A model generated the notes under the pieces. That model did not search any database. It was not told the origin of the DNA and saw only the letters and a program-made list of their open reading frames with translations. Positions 22,155-32,577 of a stretch of 64,000 bases of DNA are shown here, piece by piece. The translations under genes and the position numbers were made by a program. Source of the DNA: Blastomussa wellsi (taxonomy: Eukaryota; Cnidaria; Anthozoa; Scleractinia; Plerogyridae); contig OX393567.1 of assembly GCA_947652115.1 (NCBI GenBank), positions 2,092,114 to 2,156,113 on the forward strand, in the 5' to 3' direction. Each line of letters opens with the position of its first letter. Position 1 is the first letter of the stretch.

Positions 22155-25100
22155 AAAATTATAGACTCGATGCATTTTCAATAAATTTGACCAGACATGT
22201 ACGTACTGTGTTATTTCACATAATTTGACATCTGTAAAACGGCCTATGTAGCAGGGACAAAATTATGTGTTTGAGCAACATACGATTTTAGCTGAGTGCC
22301 TGTACCTGTGTGTGGTGTGGTGGCCCAATCGTTTAGTGCACTTGACTCTGCCAGGATTGTGCGGACGAGATAAAGAGCTGTCCACAGCACTGCATTGTGT
22401 TCTTTGGCAAGAAACTCATATTGCTTTCTCCAAGTTGCTTCATGCTAAGGATCCTAAGAATAAGCTCTGGCCTGAGAGGGCTGCTAGGCTCATATGCAGA
22501 CTTTATCCACCTTACATATCCATGAACCATGTTTCTAAAATTAATACATGTCTATCTTCCATAAGAGCAAATCCATTGCCACTGTTGTTGTCATTGTTTT
22601 TCAGGATCCCGAGCATCCTAGAAATCTCATTCCTGAGCTACTGAAACAGTTTTATCACCTGGATTGGGTCACAGGCACTGGAGGAGGGATTAGCGTGAAA
22701 TGTGGGTCAGTAATGTATTCAAAAGCATGCTACTTGTAATTTCTGTCTTACCGGTGTATTACATAAATTTGTAGGCTGCAGACTTCCAGACTTCAATTTC
22801 TCAATCCAGCCGGTAGCTCTCTTGTTCCATTGCATGTTTCCAGTTGGTTCTCAATGGTGTTAGGGAAGAGGTTGGGGGGGGGAGGGGAGGGGGGTTGGTC
22901 TAAGCTCCTGCTACCCGTACAACTTACTCCTGGTCCCTGATTCTTCCTTATTCCACCTTATTGTCTTATGCAAGATTTTACCCCACATGTTATGAATATG
23001 TGTCAAAAGTTGTGATTCTGTGAGGCAGAAGTGTTTTTAGTGAACCAGGCCAGTTTGGCTAAAACGTCCAGCTGTTTTCAAAAGAGAACTGTTCCATGTA
23101 GGATATCTGAATCTACTGTTGAAACTGTTTGATCTTAGACCTGTTGAGCTCTAATCAATAAAACATTAACTGAAACCCAGTTGCAAAGAATATCATTTTG
23201 TTGAATTTGTTCTTTGTTTGTTCTCTGTAGAAATGAGATTTTTATTGCACCATCTGGGGTTCAAAAGGAAAGAGTAAAGGTCAGCTCTTACTGTCAAAAG
23301 CAATCAAAGTTTTTCTTGTATTACAGTTGTATCCAATGAAGTGTTATCTCCCATGAAATCTCCATGCTTCCCTCACAGAAGGGATTTGAAATTCCTGGGG
23401 ATGGGGGTGCTCTAAAATACCAAATAATTTTAAGTAGATGTATGAAGCTAAATTGGAATTTCCAGAGGGGTGAGAGGGGAGGTCTTAGTAGAGATCCCTT
23501 TTGTGAGAGAGGTGTTATGGGTATTTTAATGTGGCTGAATGTAACTTAGGCTAAGTTAAACTTGAGACGATTTGTGCTGGCCAGAATGTTCTGTTATTAT
23601 TGTGGGTGGTTGTCCAGCCTCGTAGGGGCTGCTGTGGTTTTACATCTCCGAGGTCAGCTCATTCCATTTGTGTCAGTTTCATTGCGCACATTTTCTAGTT
23701 TGCTGCTCTCCTACCCGGCCTTCCAATTGGTTAGTTTGTCATAAGTATGGTTACTAATTAGCAGTGTGATGGAGCATGCCTGGGTGGATTCCACTCACAG
23801 GGTTGTCATGGTTACTTGCTGCATTTGTTGTCAGCTCTTGGCTCCACCAATCTCCCCTCCCCACGCTCATCTAATGTTGATGAGTTTAATAAACTGCACA
23901 ACTCCTTTTACCAGCTGCCAATTTTATCTTCAGGTGACTTAGACATGCTAACAAAACCACAATTTAAAACCCAAAAATTCCCTGTGGGTCAAAACTAAAA
24001 CTCTAAAAATTTCAAGCCTAGAAATTTTGATAAACGTTCTGGCTGTGTACCTTATATGTGTGTATGCATTTGTATAGATAATATTTTTATTGTTTGGCAT
24101 GAAATCATAAATGTATTAACTTGTCTTACCCACTCGCACTACCCCCCCCCCCCCCACCCCAACCAAAAATAAAAACAAGATTCGAGAAAAGTCCATCTAG
24201 ATTTTAAATCTAAGTACCCCTGCTTGGGATAGCCACTGGGGGTATGTGCTGTTTTAAAACCCTAGTAACTTTCCATTTGTGTTTCTGCAGCCTGAAGACT
24301 TGTTTGTGTGCGACATGGAAGAAAATGACCTCTGTTCTCCTCCTCCAGCGTAAGTATTTATTAATGAGCACATTTAAATCTTGCTTCTTAAAGGAGCTAT
24401 GTCACGATATTTTGAGTCATTTCTTTGACAACCCAAATTACCCTCAAAATGTAGGAAATCTAAAAGTAATAGCTTGCTAAAGACGAAAAACACCAAAGGA
24501 GTGATACTGAACCAAAAAGGAAAAAGGATGGCTGAGCATGAAATAGATTGAACCTAAATTTTTCAAAGCGCACAAATTGTGACATAGCTCCTTTAAAGAT
24601 TTACATTCACATGACATGTCTGAATGAATTTATTAATGAAGTAATGAATATTGCCCATTCCCTGGTGCAAAAGGTTTCATCTCTTTTCCGTCACTTAAGT
24701 GGGTCATTTTGCCTGTTTTGTGGCCCAAATTTAATCAGTCAGTCTGTTAGTCAGCTGAGTCAGTCAGTCAATCAGTCGATATCTGTCCATCCATCAGTCA
24801 AAGCCTGCTTACTTTGTCATTTTTGCTCTGTACAGACATTTTATTTGGTTGTTTTTTTATAATGTGTCATACTCTGTCTTATTTCATCCTATAACAGGAA
24901 GAAGTTCAAGAAAAGCCAGTGTACTCCATTGTTTATGAATGCCTTCACCATGAGAGGTAATCATAAACATCAAACCTAGTATACTTGTATGCTGAATGTT
25001 CTTATTGTGGTATACATTTTAGTATGGCTGTCGTCTTGACTCGTCCCATCATCTTGTGAGCAAAAATACCAGGCGACTGTGGACAAGTCAGTGCTTTCAA

Positions 25101-25963
25101 CTCTGTTGGGATTTCTTGTTATACCTGATAAGCAGGTTTCTTGTTTCAGGAGCCGGAGCTGTAATTCACACACATTCCAAGCAATGCGTTATGGTTACCC
25201 TGTTGTACCCTGGGAAGGAATTTCGCATCACACACCAAGAGATGATCAAGGGGATGAAGAAAGGCACAACAGGCAAAAATTACAGGTGGGTGGTGACAGC
25301 AAAGCCCTCCATGGGGGAGGGGGGTGATGGCAAAAGAAGGTTTTGGTATAATCCAAATTAATTTTGGGATTTTAAAATAATTAAAACTATTTTGTTTTTC
25401 CATAAGATATGATGAGGAGCTTGTGATTCCCATAATTGAAAACACACCAGAAGAACGGGACTTAAAGGTACACTCAAAATTACATACAGTCAACTCTTTG
25501 AGACGTAGAGTTTAGATACAGTAAAACCAGTTGTCCGTCTTGTAGAGGTGTACTTTAGGGGAGGATTGACTTTAGATGAAAATTTGTCATAAGAGAAATT
25601 AAATATCTTATAACAGAATATCAGCGGAGGGCTTTTGATCCAGAGTTTTTGTATGACAGCTGTCAATTGAAAACTAGATCCAGGTTTTCGCCACTTTTGT
25701 CAGCTGTCTGCTGGTACAGTTTCTAGCTTCTTTACTGTAGCCTCTGGGATTGATTTTGGTCAAAGATAATTGACCAGGGCAAGTTTTTTTGTTTCGTGAA
25801 TCAGCAGTAAAGGTCACATCACTGAATGGTCATGTGGACAACACTAGTCACTTGTAAAGCTAAAGAATACAGATGAAGCCTAGCCTGCAAACAGGCTCCT
25901 GTCTCAGTGGAGAGGCGCTATTTTCTGGTGCGAAGTGCCCGCGTCCGACTGTTCAAGAAGTCT

Positions 25964-26014
<51 letters not shown>

Positions 26015-26133
26015 TCAACCTTTATTGAGAAATAAAACTCGAATCTTACATGCATCCATGTGGAACTTATTACAATATTTATTATATAAAGTAATAATAC
26101 TAATAACAAAAATAACTTACTTACATAAAAGAA

Positions 26134-26191
<58 letters not shown>

Positions 26192-27916
26192 ACTTTATTT
26201 GAGTGTCAACTGTTTCTACAGTAGCACTGACGTACTAATTGGGGACACTGTAAAGCACAAATGAAATCAAATCAAATTATATTAATTATAAATCTAATCA
26301 AATCAAATGTAAATGTTGGTTTTGTGGAGAGGGGAAAACCGGAGGACCCGGAGAAAAACCTCTCGGAGCAGAGTAGAGAACCAACAAACTCAGCCCACAT
26401 ATTACGCCAGGGCAGGGAATCGAACGCGGGCCACATTGGTGGAAGGCGAGCGCTCTCATCACTGCGCCAACCCTGCTGGCCCATTGTTTGAGTGCTTAAT
26501 TCTGTGGATCAAAACTTTTTGTCTGAGTAGCCATAACCTTATTTGGTTTACTTATTTTTGCTATCAAGGAAAGCATGGCTGAGGCCATGGACCAGTACCC
26601 AGACTCCTGTGCGGTTCTTGTTCGCCGTCATGGTGTGTATGTCTGGGGGGAAACATGGCAGAAAGCTAAAGCTATGTGAGTACAGTATTGACATAACAGT
26701 TGTACGTAACCATTATAAAGTGCCAGTCTAACAAGCGCTCTCATTGGCTTAGACAGCGCGCCTTATACGAGTGGAAAGCTCGGAGATGACGGATGTTGTC
26801 ATCACCTGCAGACTGTTGCACATCGTGCGTAATGATCATTACTATTCTCCCTTTTTACGCCCACCAAAAAAAAAGAAATTTCATGATTAAAGTAGGACAG
26901 AATTTTGTAAACACGTTCATTTCGTTGTTCCATTCAACGCGCATCCTGCAGTACATGTTAGAATTAAATTTGTCTTCCGATTTACAACTCTATTAACTGC
27001 TGATCTTTTGGGGTGCCTTCCGGGAAATCTTTCGTAAGCGCGTTATTTTCAGTAAAACTCGAGGAAACTATATATCACCGAAACGGTAATAAAATGAATT
27101 TTTCGTTTCGCGACAGGCAGAGACGCGTCAAAGTAAAACCATTTCGAATTTTTTGAAAGCCCGACACACTTTGGTAGCCTATAAAGTACTGATTGATATG
27201 GTACAGTTTGTTCAATTCAGGTCATGTGATGATTCATTTGGGAGGTTACAATTGTGCAATTTGTCATACACAACTTAGACTGTTCACAGTCCGCTATTTT
27301 TTCGTATTTTTCCTCGATCGGCGAACGCGGTGAATGAATCGCGAGAGAACAGGACTCCGGCGCAAAACGTGAGGCACGAAGGGTTAGGGGGCTCGCTGTG
27401 TTTTTTGTTCGCGCGCGTTCTTTTGCGTTGAAAAAATGGAGCGGCTGTGAACAGTCTATACACAAGGGTTTGCATGCAAGTATGTACGAACAAAACAATT
27501 GCAACCTCCCAAATGAATCATCACGTGATCTGAATTGGGTAGCAACAAGGAGGTAAACACGTAAGCCGAATAGGTCTATTCAGTGAAGTGAACAGCTATC
27601 GTTTTGAGTTTCAATCTTCGCGCGCGCTAAATTCGAATTCTTTATTTTATTACCTTTTCGGTGCGAGTTTTACAAAAAGCACTTTTAAGCGTTGGGCACG
27701 CAAGGAAGTGACGAGAGCAAGCCGGGAAGCATTTGCTGGTTTCTCAGATGACAATGTGTTGATATTTTTAGGTGAAATCTTACGTTGATTAGTTGCATTG
27801 TTGTCGTTTTCAGGTGCGAGAGTTTGGATTACCTGTGCGACATTGCTGTACGGATGAAGCTTCACGGCTTAGATCCAACAGCGAAACCCAAAGACACTGT
27901 CGACAATGGAATCTGA
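16248..27916 (+). CDS. APIP: Methylthioribulose-1-phosphate dehydratase (APIP), nine exons
   Basis: Exons: 16248-16307, 22605-22705, 23231-23279, 24291-24349, 24898-24956, 25150-25285, 25407-25467, 26569-26675, 27814-27916. The sum is 735 nt and gives 244 aa, with every junction in phase; human APIP is of similar length. The enzyme dehydrates methylthioribulose-1-phosphate in the cytosolic methionine salvage pathway and is a zinc-dependent class II aldolase-fold protein. Visible signatures: [10 protein letters not shown] (glycine-rich), [10 protein letters not shown], the zinc-ligand HTHS in [19 protein letters not shown], and [12 protein letters not shown] with the third ligand His. Exon 1 ([10 protein letters not shown]..) is assigned because it ends at a strong GTAAGT donor in phase 0, joins [12 protein letters not shown], and gives the expected short N-terminus. 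Intron 1 holds a 5.46-kb transposon; introns 4, 7 and 8 hold smaller elements. Confidence 0.93.
16446..16624. repeat. Near-perfect 80-bp inverted repeat (possible Penelope-like terminal fragment)
   Basis: Arms at 16446-16526 and 16544-16624 are almost perfect inverted copies separated by 17 bp (CTTCGTCGGAGCGAATC). The arm contains GGCTAACGCTCGAAACGTC, a string I associate with Penelope-like element termini that can carry hammerhead-type motifs. That association is from memory and unverified. The repeat abuts the Merlin-like transposon (target duplication at 16623-16630). Confidence 0.65.
16623..16630 (+). repeat. Target-site duplication, left copy (TTATATTG)
   Basis: Perfect 8-bp direct repeat with 22094-22101, immediately outside the terminal inverted repeats. 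An 8-9-bp duplication is typical of Merlin elements. Confidence 0.85.
16631..16697 (+). repeat. Left terminal inverted repeat of the Merlin-type element
   Basis: Matches the reverse complement of 22025-22093 apart from differences within the first bases (GGCTAAAC versus GGAGCAAC) and a few others, including one extra A. Followed by a second CTGCTCCCGCAGTCCCGCAG unit near 16742. Confidence 0.85.
17197..17400 (+). repeat. 102-bp direct tandem duplication inside the element
   Basis: Two consecutive copies (17197-17298, 17299-17400), each starting GCTAGTTGCGTAAC and ending CATGCCAATTCG, differing at only a few bases. It lies just downstream of the transposase stop codon. No coding signal. Confidence 0.9.
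17450..18505 (-). CDS. ISXO2/IS1595-like (Merlin) DDE transposase
   Basis: Single-exon frame from the ATG at 18505 (MEDKGVQVA) to TAA at 17450, 351 aa. An in-frame upstream TTG is not used as start. An N-terminal zinc ribbon is seen ([11 protein letters not shown], then further Cys), followed by the catalytic DDE core: D in [18 protein letters not shown] in [10 protein letters not shown], and E in NKIEGHWRH, the N-x-x-E form seen in IS1595-type enzymes. It would bind the terminal repeats and move the element by DNA cut-and-paste in the nucleus. The frame is full-length and unbroken. Divergent from the DUF3987-like gene across about 680 bp, which may hold a shared promoter. Confidence 0.88.
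   Translation of the reverse strand: MEDKGVQVAIGLKRQPKVSTVSQSPIEALKEDRATQCGSSLRGSYGRNCEHKKWRYDDLVARMQEKEMLVDWLMAKGLIARGRLCPLCNENMTLTKCEDRSDGWKWGCRLQENNKRHKTEISIRKGSWFEKSKMTLEEVLKLTYWWCQDLDQVQIKHELGLGESTGVDWDSFCREVCEISLLENSEILGGEGKIVQIDESKFGKRKYHRGHHVEGQWVFGGIEQDSRKCFLVAVEKRDEGTLLPIIQKWIAPGTIIVSDCWKAYCNLEKHGYEHRTVNHSVEFVNEDGDNTNKIEGHWRHAKCKLPTFGVRKHLFSTYLAEFIWRYTHRNEDLFEVFLKDVRQIYATTMVK
18506..19189. other. Divergent intergenic region of the transposon
   Basis: This 684-bp stretch separates the transposase start from the DUF3987-like start. It is AT-rich, with no repeat array and no clear TATA box. A bidirectional promoter is inferred from gene layout only. An untranslated first exon for the plus-strand gene could lie here. 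Confidence 0.35.
19190..21143 (+). CDS. DUF3987-like P-loop protein carried by the transposon
   Basis: Exons 19190-19478, 19629-20425, 20751-21143 sum to 1479 nt and give 492 aa in phase. Intron 1 falls inside the Walker A motif, which the splice completes as GYPGTGKS. Further features: [13 protein letters not shown] (Walker-B-like position, with Glu), [22 protein letters not shown], and [13 protein letters not shown] with an Arg-finger-like Arg, the order seen in DUF3987 proteins, which are related to primase-associated helicases of bacteria and phages. The family assignment is from memory of motif order and has moderate confidence. Function in the element is unknown; a role in replication or target handling is possible. 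Eukaryotic introns argue against bacterial contamination. Confidence 0.7.
21548..22045 (+). repeat. Subterminal G-rich tandem array of the Merlin-type element
   Basis: About eight units spaced roughly 50-62 bp, each with a core such as CGGGAGTGCGGGACTGCGGG plus AGCGGTAG and an AT-rich spacer (ATTATTCCTCCAC or TTAATTAATCGTTC). Inverted counterparts occur at the left end (16679-16697 and 16740-16770). Such asymmetric subterminal repeats are candidates for transposase binding sites. Confidence 0.85.
22025..22101 (-). repeat. Right terminal inverted repeat and target duplication
   Basis: 22025-22093 mirrors 16631-16697; 22094-22101 is the second TTATATTG copy. The last subterminal unit (ACTGCGGGACCACGGGAGC) is part of the inverted repeat itself. 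Confidence 0.85.
22312..22530 (+). mobile_element. Old, diverged SINE copy in APIP intron 1
   Basis: Aligns in order with the better-preserved SINE at 48384-48685: GTGGCCCAATCGTTTAGTGC (head), CACTGCATTGTGTTCTTTGG, AATAAGCTCTGGCCTGAGAG and a CTTAC-type tail. The B-box is eroded. Confidence 0.7.
24388..24596. mobile_element. MITE with TTAA ends in APIP intron 4
   Basis: Ends are the perfect inverted repeat TTAAAGGAGCTATGTCAC (24388-24405) and GTGACATAGCTCCTTTAA (24579-24596). TTAA at both edges is compatible with a Kolobok or piggyBac-type target site. The 209-bp length leaves no room for a transposase. Confidence 0.75.
24736..24800 (+). repeat. Degenerate CAGT tetranucleotide repeat
   Basis: GTCAGT units with CTGA and CATC interruptions in APIP intron 4; the same motif as the satellite at 1565-1873. 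Confidence 0.75.
25964..26011 (+). repeat. (AAT)n microsatellite
   Basis: About 15 AAT units in APIP intron 7, followed by AAAATCAACCTTTATTGAG, which resembles the sequence next to the AAT tail at 26136-26190. Probably the tail of a truncated relative of that SINE. Confidence 0.8.
26136..26486 (-). mobile_element. tRNA-derived SINE with AAT tail, minus strand, in APIP intron 7
   Basis: On the minus strand: A-box-like GTTGGCGCAGTGATGAGAGC, B-box GCGTTCGATTCCC, a body with GAGAGGTTTTTCTCCGGGTC, then a tail of ATT units (26136-26190 on the plus strand). Same layout as 12240-12595. Confidence 0.7.
27214..27536. mobile_element. MITE in APIP intron 8
   Basis: Inverted ends of about 44 bp: AATTCAGGTCATGTGATGAT with CATTTGGGAGGTTACAATTG at the left, matched by 27493-27536 with a few changes. 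A second inner pair (GACTGTTCACAGTCCGCT and AGCGGCTGTGAACAGTC) extends the fold. No protein frame. It precedes the last APIP exon by about 280 bp. Confidence 0.75.
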
Positions 27917-28162
27917 CGAAAATACTTGAGTATTCACTTTTGGCGAGAAAATATCCGAATTACTGCTTTGGAAATTTGGGATAAGGAAGGGAATGGTGAA
28001 GTGATTCCGGCTGTGAAACCTGTGGGTGTATACGCAAGGGCTTGTGGAAACATTGTGCTTGAAGAGCGAAAGGAAGGGCTTAACTCTCTGAGAACAAAAA
28101 GAGAACGGGAGATATTACGCAGTTCAGAAATGCTCATTGTACTATAGCTATTAGCTTTAACC

Positions 28163-28168
28163 AATAAA
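28163..28168 (+). promoter_or_regulatory. APIP: Putative APIP polyadenylation signal
   Basis: AATAAA about 250 bp after the APIP stop codon, the first such hexamer downstream. Confidence 0.55.
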
Positions 28169-28857
28169 TGCTATTCGATAGTTTGACAGAAGCCTGTCTA
28201 TCAGAGCGCGAACACGCGAAACACGAGGGGGTATCCTGGCACCCCCTTTTGGCGCTGGTGCCCAGTTCTCTCGCGTTTGAAGAAAAAATACGAGAAGATA
28301 GAGGAGGAGAACGCTGGAAGTGCCTAACAGATTATAATACGCACGGATATTTTACAAGTTGCGCGGTAGGTACGAGCAATGTATGAAATGTATGGAAGTA
28401 AAATGTCCGCGCTTATTATTTGTCCAACCATCGACTGTTTTATTTTTCTTGTATTTAGTATATTTTGAACTGTTTTTGTCCAAAATTCCATCATTTGTTC
28501 TTCGTCCGGCGTAACTCTCGTCTCTCACGTGCTGTGCACACGTGTCAGTCTCTTAAAAACCTGTCAAACCGGGATCCGGCAGTGTAATACAGTCTCTTGA
28601 CGCGTGTTCTCTTATCGCTGCATGGTCAATTAGCGTCATTCTCGAATAATAAACTTTGGTCATTAGTCAATCGGAAGTTGCGTCGGTTGATTGTCCTGTC
28701 ATTAACTTCCTTTCCTGATGTGCTTAGTCTTTCCGTGGCTTTATCTGGATCGACGCGTCAACCCCCTCCGACTCCCTCCATACCCCCCCCCCCCCTTCCA
28801 CCACCATGAATTGGTCACAGTCTTTCAATTTAGGGATCAGAGGAACGGAAAGGCCTA

Positions 28858-29085
28858 TCAGTAGCTATCAGTTGAGTCTCTGACCTCAGTATCAGCATGG
28901 GACCATGAGGAGTGCATGGGAGTATTATTACTCTGCCTAGATAGGACGGGTCGCTAGTCCATTACTTCATACAGGTTCTCTCCCTATCAGAATTTTTGCA
29001 ATGTAGCCCAACATTTCGCTGCGGGTACTGCTGGGTGGTGAGTCGCAGTGTGAGAGTAAAGTGACTTGCCCTGCCGACACCGCGG
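28858..29085 (-). mobile_element. 5'-truncated SINE copy, minus strand
   Basis: The minus strand matches the body of the 48384-48685 SINE in order: GGCAAGTCACTTTACTCTCA, ACCCAGCAGTACCCGC, then TGGACTAGCGACCC and AATACTCCCATGC. The tRNA-like head is absent. Confidence 0.65.
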
Positions 29086-29121
29086 AATAACGCACCGCGC
29101 ATCAATGCACAATGCACATAA

Positions 29122-29701
29122 CTTTAAACAATTTGCCAACGTCGGCAAGGAAAGCCATGATCCATGGATGAAAATTTTATCCAAAACGAGTGAACTTGCA
29201 ATGCTTATAGCAAAAATTGGAAGCAAAATTATGAAGGTGGAAATTGAGAGGTAAATAAACAAAACAATGTACCACTAGTGTAAATCGTCGTTAAAAAAAC
29301 GTACTTATTTTGAAAATTGAGGCGAAATAATTGGCATGGTGCATTCTTGCCAAATATAAAATCGGAATCGAAACAGAACAAGAACAACATTTTTTCATCG
29401 TAGTAGCTGATTTATTTTAAATATTTAGGGGTGTCGTTAAAAATTGTCAAAATGTTCACATTTTTAGACATCTTGTTTTTTCCGGTGATATCCGGCCGAC
29501 ACTGCGGAAAGGCAAGATAATCTCTGAAAATGTAAAGGTAAGATTTATACTAGAGTTACACTGTTTTATTTACCTCTCATTTTCCACCTTCATAATTTTG
29601 CTTCCAATTTTTGCTATAAGCATTGCAAGTTCACTCGTTTTGGATAAAATTTTCATCCATGGATCATGGCTTTCCTTGCCGACGTTGGCAAATTGTTTAA
29701 A
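29122..29701. mobile_element. Foldback element with about 140-bp arms
   Basis: Arms at 29122-29265 and 29563-29701 are inverted copies (ACTTTAAACAATTTGCCAAC..; GATAAAATTTTCATCCATGG..), enclosing about 300 bp. The interior includes GGCGAAATAATTGGCATGGT, which recurs near 49335. Related pieces are at 49270-49860 and 62095-62185. No coding capacity. Confidence 0.7.
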
Positions 29702-30271
29702 GTTCGCACGTTTGGACTAAATTTATGCCATCGATGTATCATGGCCTCCCTTGCTGACGATGACCACCTCAAGCAAACCCCGAGAAATCGTGACGTCATA
29801 CGCGTGCGCTGTGTGTTTTCCGCGGTGCAAGGCGGCCTCGTCCCCAGGCAATACTCCTTGGTCACACTCAGCGCGCCTTGCGTATTGGGATTGATTTTGC
29901 GCGGTTCGCGTGGCATTTTGGGATCAACCCTCGCGCTCCCTGTTTTCCCGCCTTGCTATTCCTGTCCGATTAAAAATTGAAATTGAATCGAAATCCAATA
30001 AAGGGCTCAAGTTTAAAGCTTGGGCAATCAATTTGTTTTGTTTAGACTGTTTATGTCGGAAGTTGAAAATAGTCTTTCACGTTGCTTTGTTGAAATTAAA
30101 AAAATTGACAAGTAAGTGAAATGAATTCGGCAGTGGATGCATTGAATATTTTAATTAAATTCGTCTTAATTCCACAAAAAGAAAAAGCGAGAAGAGGGAC
30201 TGTACGTGATGAAAATTAAAAAAATAAATTATGGCCTTCCTACTGTGATCGACATGAAAACTTTCCTCACA

Positions 30272-30541
30272 ATGCACCTATCAGTGTAATTCCCGGGGAA
30301 GGGGAGTGAGGGCATAGGTGGGGATTTGAACTGAGCTGAGATTTTTGTTCAATTGCCCGGCCCCAGGGCAATTTAAGATGGTCAAAAGAGTCACTAAAAG
30401 TCAATAGAATGTTGCTAGAAAGGCCAATAAAACGGTCAAAAGTCCCCACTACGGGACGATAACAACTGTCAAATCCCCCATCTATGCCCGCACTCCCTCC
30501 CCGCCCCCCCGCCCCCGCGGGATTTACTTTGATAGGTGCAT
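30272..30541. mobile_element. MITE with G/C-rich inverted ends
   Basis: Ends ATGCACCTATCAGTGTAATTCC and its inverted partner (30520-30541, with changes) continue inward for about 55 bp through GGGCATAGGTGGGGATTTGA. 270 bp, no protein frame. Confidence 0.7.
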
Positions 30542-30544
30542 AAC

Positions 30545-31860
30545 ATCAATATACAGTCTGAGAAAACAGGCGATTGCTACAGATTAAGAAGATGGAACTG
30601 ACAAATACACCCAAGCAGTTATTAGAAATGTATGGGAATGAATTTAATCACCGAATTAGGTCTGTGGGACACTGAATCTTAGCTGTAAAATAATTCTACC
30701 ATACGTCAAGACAATGCATGTTCTTTAAATGATAATTTCCTTTATTCCCATGACTTATCGTGTTGATACTGTATTGACATTTGTAAGGAGAAAATAGTTA
30801 CTGATCGCACAATTAAACGTGTTTTAAAGCCGCATTTAGAATATTGCAACCAGATGGAAAATAATTAGTTTGAAGACAATCAACTAGCGTGATCACAATT
30901 TTCCATTGAATTTTGTAGCATAAAACTCATTTTGTTTTTCGTATTTTCTTTGTAGTCAGTAAGTTATAATTTCAAGAGGCTGTCATTACGTTACAAGAAT
31001 TTTTTTTGCGACATTTAGTGTCTACGTTTTCGTTAAATAGAATTTGATGTTGCAAAAAGGAAAGGCGCTTTTCTATGTAACGCAAAAATGCCAAAAAGGC
31101 CTTTTGTGTTACATACTGTAAGCTGTTGCGATAATTTTATGCTAAGTCATTTTCCTGTAAGTGAGAAAGTGCTTCTTTGCTGCGCATTTAATTCTAGATA
31201 TAACTAGACGTTTACATTAACAACTTTAATTCCTTCCCTCTTTGCTTTCCTTTCAATATCTTCATTATTACGCCTTCGGTAGATCAATACTGAAAGTTAA
31301 TTAGAATCTTAGTCGTTTGGGGATTTCCACGGACGTTATCGAGCCGCGGGTTTATCTTTCAAGGACACGGAACACTGTCACAGATAAAGATCTGTTTAAT
31401 GAGTGACAGGGCCTTTGTTGTTGCGAAGCTGTTAAACGTACTTGTGGAGCTGAGGGAGAAATTACGATGTTGGGTTAAGTGTCTTTGCAAGAAAAGAAAG
31501 TCATTAATTTTCTGTTAAATGTGTAAAACCAGGGAACTGTCTAACGAACACGAAGAGTTTTGACAAATTGTAAAGTAGTTTCCGTTTGAACACCTTGCGT
31601 TTTATGCAAATGGTCGCTTGGAAAGTCATAATTGAAAATAAAATTTCCGTAGGTAATAAAAGTAAAGTTAGACATTATCAAATTTTGCTTTCTTAGTCGA
31701 GCAGCTGGAGGCTATAATTACTATCTTGAATTAAATTGAAGTGGAAAACGTTTAAGCCGTGAAAGGAGATATGGAAGCAGAGGCTAAGAAAGTGATGAAA
31801 AGTTGATTCATTTTACAGGCTCGCTTGAACATGCTACAGTTTAAAGCTGGCTTTATTGTT
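30545..31860. other. Intergenic, no gene seen
   Basis: AT-rich. It includes the likely promoter or 5'UTR of the gene at 31868, but no specific element could be recognised. Confidence 0.4.
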
Positions 31861-31867
31861 ATTTCAA

Positions 31868-32470
31868 ATGAAAGGCGTTAAGTTTCCTCAGTTTTCTTCA
31901 GAATCAACAGAATCTACGAAAGACAACAGCGATTCACGATGCGCTTACTCAAAAATAGAATCGAATTCGCTTTCGCTCCCGCTTCAGAATCAAGATTCGG
32001 AAATGAAATACGATTCACTTTTGGCTGTATTGGAGGAACGGATGAAACGCGAAGAGTCGATTCTGTCCACAAGCCCTCACAGAAAAGTAGTTAACGCTAT
32101 TCGTTATGCAAAAGCAATCAACTCTTCTCTTGACTCCAACCTGGAAAAAACTAAAGACATGCTTCATCGAGAATTTGAACAGGAGATTCGACGCATCCTC
32201 GATGTCCAACAAGCGGCATGCAGGGAATTTCCCGCTCTTGAGCAAAATGCTCGCTCCTTGTTGACAGGCATCACAAACAGACAGTTTCGCCGACGACTGA
32301 GTGAAGCTTTAGCAAGTCGGCGAAGAACTGAAGAGTTTAGAAGGACTCGCACTCGATTGTCCTTACCAAGTCTGTCACCAGTCGAACCTTCCAGTCGCCA
32401 AGACAACGTGTATGTACCTATATCTCGCTCGAAAAAGGACAGTGAGATAGTTTATCTGCCACCAATATGA
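31868..32470 (+). CDS. Uncharacterised 200-aa protein, single coding exon
   Basis: ATG at 31868 (MKGVKFPQF) to TGA at 32468-32470, with AATAAA at 32572-32577. An upstream in-frame TTG is ignored. The protein is hydrophilic, with no signal peptide or membrane segment. The N-terminal 50 residues are Ser-rich, residues about 55-110 look helical (LLAVLEERMKREE, SSLDSNLEKTKDMLHREFEQ) and could form a coiled coil, and 130-155 are very Arg-rich (NRQFRRRLSEALASRRRTEE). The C-terminus is YLPPI. I recognise no family. Support comes from length, a stop-free frame in AT-rich DNA, and the adjacent poly(A) signal. An upstream non-coding or coding exon is possible. Confidence 0.6.
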   Translation: MKGVKFPQFSSESTESTKDNSDSRCAYSKIESNSLSLPLQNQDSEMKYDSLLAVLEERMKREESILSTSPHRKVVNAIRYAKAINSSLDSNLEKTKDMLHREFEQEIRRILDVQQAACREFPALEQNARSLLTGITNRQFRRRLSEALASRRRTEEFRRTRTRLSLPSLSPVEPSSRQDNVYVPISRSKKDSEIVYLPPI

Positions 32471-32571
32471 TGGCACAGAAACCTATCCGAAACCTATCAA
32501 CGGAAAATGGCAAAGTGAAGATTATAAACGCCGCCAGGCAAAACAACTGTCTGTATATTTTCGGGTTATTG

Positions 32572-32577
32572 AATAAA
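32572..32577 (+). promoter_or_regulatory. Putative polyadenylation signal
   Basis: AATAAA 102 bp after the stop codon of the 200-aa gene. Confidence 0.55.

Noticed and set aside
21783..22181. 132-codon minus-strand frame at the right transposon end
   Set aside because: Crosses the G-rich subterminal array, the terminal repeat and the target duplication; not a gene.
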